From NCBI GenBank assembly GCA_029906195.1, contig JARWSJ010000002.1, positions 496,001-560,000 on the forward strand: 64,000 bases of DNA, read 5' to 3'. Under the pieces are notes generated by a model. The model was not told where the DNA came from, ran no database searches, and was given only the letters and a program-made list of their open reading frames with translations. The position numbers and the translations under genes are program-made. The first letter of the stretch is position 1, and each line of letters begins with the position of its first letter. Source of the DNA: Chitinophagaceae bacterium 26-R-25 (GTDB taxonomy: Bacteria; Bacteroidota; Bacteroidia; Chitinophagales; Chitinophagaceae). Positions 61,521 through 64,000 of this stretch are shown here, piece after piece.

Positions 61521-61559
61521 AAATAGGAATTAGAAATTAGGAATTAGGAATTAGAAGAG
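61521..61559 (+). repeat. AATTAGG/AATTAGA heptamers after accC
   Basis: Four to five units (AATAGGA, ATTAGAA, ATTAGGA, ATTAGGA, ATTAGAA) begin 6 bases after the accC stop. Confidence 0.88.
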
Positions 61560-61614
61560 AAGATGGGCATTGTGTATGTGAGATACCTGATTTTTTAGAA
61601 ATAATTTTCAAGAG

Positions 61615-61645
61615 AAAAGCTCCGCAATTGCGGAGCTTTTCGTTT
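61615..61645 (+). terminator. Terminator of accC
   Basis: AAAAGCTCCGCAA (61615-61627) and its perfect complement TTGCGGAGCTTTT (61628-61640) form a 13-base palindromic stem, with T residues following (CGTTTT). Confidence 0.9.
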
Positions 61646-61676
61646 TAAACACTATACCCTGAAATGAAAAACGTAA

Positions 61677-61770
61677 AATGCTAAATGCTTAATGCTGAAA
61701 GCTCGAACCAACGAGCGACATTCCTGGTTCGCATTACGCGTTAGGCGTTAGGCGTTGAGCGTTGTGCATT
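61677..61770. repeat. GCTTAATG / GCGTTAGGC heptamer arms overlapping the end of the Spy-like gene
   Basis: Left arm GCTAAATGCTTAATGC (61680-61695), right arm GCATTACGCGTTAGGCG then TTAGGCGTTGAGCGTTGTGC (61730-61767). The right arm encodes the last residues (HNAQRLTPNA) and the stop of the minus-strand gene. Confidence 0.88.
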
Positions 61771-62339
61771 CTGCCTTGATGACGATCTTTTCTAAACTCT
61801 GCCAACTTTGCTTTTTGATCATCATTCAAAATGCCTTTCACCTTATCCATTCTTTCCCTATTAATCGACTTGAATTGATCTTTGCGTTGTTGATCGTTTA
61901 ATGTTTTATCGTTCTTAAGCGCCATCATTTTGTCTTTATATTCCTTGTTGATGCTTTTCCATTGCGCCTGTTGATCCTGCGTTAAATTCAGCTCCTTAAT
62001 GTGTTGCCTGGTTTGGGAAACTTTTTGCTTTTTCATTTCCTTAAGCTTTGACTGTTGCTCAGGGGTGAGGATGGTGTTCATTTTATTCTGTTGCTCCTGA
62101 TGCAAAGCTTTGTATTGCTGCTTGCGCTGATCTGCGGTCAGGCTGCTATCAGCTTTGAGTGCCGCATATTTTTGTTTGTACTCAGCGTGCATGCTCTTTA
62201 TCTGTGTCTGCTGTTCCTTGGTAAGATTTAATTCAGATTTGGCCTTGTCTCTTTTATGAGTTGTGGCAGTACTGTCCTGTGCTGATGCGGCTACTGCAAA
62301 ACCAATTGATAATGCGGCAATAGCGAATAACTTCTTCAT
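61734..62339 (-). CDS. Spy/CpxP-like secreted LTxxQ-type protein
   Basis: 201 residues with signal peptide (MKKLFAIAALSIGFAVAASAQ). The mature part is Lys/Gln-rich and helical, with repeated LTKEQQTQIKSM, LTADQRKQQ, LTPEQQSKLKEM, LTQDQQAQW and LNDQQRKDQF motifs, the LTxxQ signature of periplasmic stress chaperones Spy and CpxP. The last ten residues before the stop come from a dispersed repeat, so the native C-terminus was probably near HQGRM. Monocistronic. Confidence 0.85.
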   Translation of the reverse strand: MKKLFAIAALSIGFAVAASAQDSTATTHKRDKAKSELNLTKEQQTQIKSMHAEYKQKYAALKADSSLTADQRKQQYKALHQEQQNKMNTILTPEQQSKLKEMKKQKVSQTRQHIKELNLTQDQQAQWKSINKEYKDKMMALKNDKTLNDQQRKDQFKSINRERMDKVKGILNDDQKAKLAEFRKDRHQGRMHNAQRLTPNA

Positions 62340-62439
62340 ATTTTAAAATTTTTGTTTTTAACCAATGTGTATTTAAGAAGCATATAGAAACAAAAAGTTT
62401 AATGGGTTGAATGTTAAATAAATGGAAAAGGGAAGGAAA

Positions 62440-62470
62440 GTTGTTAGTTGGTGGTTGTTAGTTGTTAGAA
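62440..62470 (+). repeat. TTGTTAG heptamers
   Basis: AGTTGTTAGTTGGTGGTTG and TTAGTTGTTAG units upstream of the lipoprotein gene. This is the complement of the CAACTAA units at 63193-63280. Confidence 0.75.
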
Positions 62471-62588
62471 GTGCGCGCTTCTCTGCAATACAGAAATGTC
62501 ATTTTTATAAACAAGTAAATCCGTTTGCCTCTGTGAAATAATGACAATTGGGAGAGATTGCCGGCTCGTTTAGAATAACCATATCACG

Positions 62589-63104
62589 ATGAAAAAAATT
62601 ACTCCCGGCATTTTGTTTTTCTTATTGCTAATGTGCAGCTGTAATCAAAGGAATGCCAATCCCAACACACCAAACAAAATGGACAGCCTTGCACATGCAG
62701 AAATGCTTGACACTGTTGCTGGAAGACAAATTGTCCCCGACTTCAAAGTCGCTCCTAAGTTTATTAACAAATATGTTCAGGCGATTGCAGGTCCGAATGG
62801 TGGACCCGCCAGTTGGGTGCAGCACAGTTCCCTATTGACAGAAAATTTTAAACACCATTATAGAAAGTTCTCAAAATCTGACGAGTCCCTTGGCACCGAT
62901 CCGATTTTAGATGCGAACTTTTTTCCGGAAAATGGATTTACAATATTAAATGCTGATACTGTTAATGGATATGTAACCCTTGCTGGCAAAGGTAAGTGGA
63001 GAGATTATCAATTGGTTTTGAAGTTGGCACAGCAAGAAAATGACTGGCTTGTGGATGGCGCCGGTGCCATCAATATTCCGGAGGAGAAACGTGCAAGGAG
63101 GTAG
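62589..63104 (+). CDS. Small lipoprotein, possibly DUF3828-like
   Basis: 171 residues. Lipoprotein signal (lipobox LLMCSC, Cys18). The mature part KYVQAIAGPNGGPASWVQHS, LLTENFKHHYRKF, DPILDANFFPENGF, LKLAQQENDWLVDGAG has the outline of DUF3828, a secreted immunity/NTF2-like fold, but this assignment is weak. No operon partner. Likely anchored in the outer membrane facing the periplasm. Confidence 0.6.
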   Translation: MKKITPGILFFLLLMCSCNQRNANPNTPNKMDSLAHAEMLDTVAGRQIVPDFKVAPKFINKYVQAIAGPNGGPASWVQHSSLLTENFKHHYRKFSKSDESLGTDPILDANFFPENGFTILNADTVNGYVTLAGKGKWRDYQLVLKLAQQENDWLVDGAGAINIPEEKRARR

Positions 63105-63107
63105 GGG

Positions 63108-63312
63108 AAATTGAAAATTGAAAGTTGAAAGTTGAAAGTGGGAAGTTGAAAATTGATAGTTGATAATTGTTAGGATTTTTGACAAATGATCTACTAACAA
63201 CTAGCAACTAACAACTAGCAACTAACAACTAGCAACTAACAACTAGCAACTAACAACTAGCAACTAACAACTAGCAACCCATTTTCAATTTTCAACTTTC
63301 AATTTTCAATTA
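63108..63312. repeat. Compound array: TTGAAAR, then about six CAACTAACAACTAG units, then inverted TTGAAAR
   Basis: Left arm 63108-63176 (TTGAAAA/TTGAAAG, TTGATAG), a central perfect array of 14-base units CAACTAGCAACTAA (63193-63278), and a right arm 63281-63312 (ATTTTCA, ACTTTCA, ATTTTCA). It fills the space between the convergent lipoprotein and the next gene, and abuts the stop of the latter. Confidence 0.93.
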
Positions 63313-63313
63313 A

Positions 63314-63799
63314 CTACTGCTTCTTCGTAGCCAACTGCACTTGTCCATAAGTTGGTATCTGCTGCATAATTTGCGCTCTTATTTGTGTGAGCAAATAAAC
63401 TTCTGCCTGGTAGAACTCAAATGCGGTGACTGCATTTGTGGCTTTTTTTATCTTCAGGTAGTAATCTTCCAAAGTTTTTTCCTGGTCCATTCTGTTGGCA
63501 AAATATCTTGTGGCAAGAGAATCCGCAGTGCCTGCGCCCATGGCGCCATATGATTGCACCGTTTGTTCATACAGCTTAATTCTCGCTTTGCCGGTTGCAA
63601 CATTCTTTTTTGCATACTCATCGTAGATTTTCCAAAATGCAGCGGAATCTTTTGGTGCAACAGACACCATTTTGCTGATGGCTTCTTTCTTTTGTACACC
63701 CAATAAATTGGCCATTGCTTCAGCTTCTGCATCAGATGTTTGGGCGTATAAACTGCTGGTGATATAGAGGCTGAAAACAGTGAGTAGTAGGACTTTCAT
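63314..63799 (-). CDS. Secreted helical protein of unknown function
   Basis: 161 residues from the ATG at 63799 (the open frame begins nine codons earlier). Signal peptide MKVLLLTVFSLYITSSLYAQ. The mature protein is predicted mostly helical: DAEAEAMANLLGVQKKEAIS, SAAFWKIYDEYAKKNVATGK, and YYLKIKKATNAVTAFEFYQ. No cysteines and no known motif. The periodic helices resemble the Spy-like neighbour at 61.7 kb but without LTxxQ motifs. Confidence 0.6.
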   Translation of the reverse strand: MKVLLLTVFSLYITSSLYAQTSDAEAEAMANLLGVQKKEAISKMVSVAPKDSAAFWKIYDEYAKKNVATGKARIKLYEQTVQSYGAMGAGTADSLATRYFANRMDQEKTLEDYYLKIKKATNAVTAFEFYQAEVYLLTQIRAQIMQQIPTYGQVQLATKKQ

Positions 63800-63902
63800 A
63801 ATATTTCTTTTCTGTAAGAAACTCAATAAATATGTAAGAAGAAAGACGCTGGAGAGTTTTACAGTTAAATGGAGGAAGCACGAATGGAATGAAGTATATT
63901 TT

Positions 63903-63957
63903 AATTGAAAGTTGAAAGTTGAAAATGATGACGTAGGGGTGAAATCGCATTCGCCCC
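63903..63957. repeat. TTGAAAR heptamers plus a GGGGTGAA palindrome
   Basis: TTGAAAG, TTGAAAG, TTGAAAA (63904-63925) followed by GGGGTGAAATCGCATTCGCC (63936-63955), the same pairing as at 18070-18132. The segment from 63800 to the end of the window contains no gene that I can support. Confidence 0.85.
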
Positions 63958-64000
63958 CTTTAAAGCACAGTATAAATTCGTAAAGGATGTGACGTAATTG

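Noticed and set aside
63827..63950. Minus-strand open frame near the window end (72 residues)
   Set aside because: Includes repeat-derived sequence (TTGAAAG translated) and lies upstream of a better supported gene; no features of a protein.

Overview
The window is a stretch of chromosome from a member of the Bacteroidota, most likely family Chitinophagaceae. Evidence: a TonB-dependent receptor with an STN domain, DUF4249 and OMP_b-brl_3-type surface proteins; a secreted metalloprotease with a type IX secretion (T9SS) C-terminal sorting domain; tandem DUF1573 lipid-free secreted proteins; a fused E1 alpha/beta 2-oxoacid dehydrogenase; and promoters of the TTTG / TAnnTTTG type peculiar to this phylum. 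Base composition is moderate and slightly AT-rich by eye. I see no insertion sequence, phage, plasmid gene, rRNA or CRISPR array; one tRNA (Ala, GGC) is present.

Layout. 1-6.5 kb: a co-directional surface set (TonB receptor, DUF4249 lipoprotein, MG2-type large protein). 6.6-16.1 kb: MarR + GNAT pair, NUDIX, 2-hydroxyacid dehydrogenase, tRNA-Ala, citrate synthase, LptF/G-type permease, a GYF_2 membrane protein, a DUF6056-like membrane protein and tgt. 16.5-23.4 kb: a small secreted protein, LD-carboxypeptidase, oxyR, two paralogous alpha/beta hydrolases and kup. 23.7-27.3 kb: an operon of a small protein, a BtrH-like putative acyltransferase/peptidase and a two-gene ABC exporter. 27.6-34.3 kb: thiE-like gene, rpoB standing alone with its own terminator, and a lipoprotein with a frameshifted paralogue. 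34.3-46.7 kb: YciI, two DUF1573 proteins, fused E1, an outer-membrane barrel, a MetA-type outer-membrane protein, an OmpA-like lipoprotein, a DCC protein, yebC and an amino-acid permease. 47-55 kb: M43 metalloprotease, glutamate/dicarboxylate symporter, DedA protein, MFS transporter, heptosyltransferase. 55.6-56.8 kb: a tandem pair of secreted proteins built on an octapeptide NP repeat. 57-61.5 kb: mdh, a TlpA-like protein, then the efp-accB-accC cluster. 61.7-63.8 kb: three small envelope proteins.

Most gene content is housekeeping and envelope biology. The most unusual signal is not a gene: nearly every intergenic space carries tandem 7- or 8-base repeats of several unrelated unit sequences, usually as two inverted arms around a unique spacer, often starting at or within a few bases of a stop codon. 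All of the main unit families contain a stop codon in a period that is not a multiple of three, so each array presents stops in all three frames. Several genes take their stop codon or last few residues from such a repeat. A second layer of short perfect palindromes (REP-like) is scattered among them.

Other points of note: rpoB separated from rpoC; the NP-octapeptide pair; an EF-P with Arg instead of Lys at the tip; a DAACS symporter with an extra periplasmic domain; a Tgt with half of its usual zinc ligands; and a clean one-base frameshift in a lipoprotein. Functions are assigned from remembered family motifs; no database search was possible.
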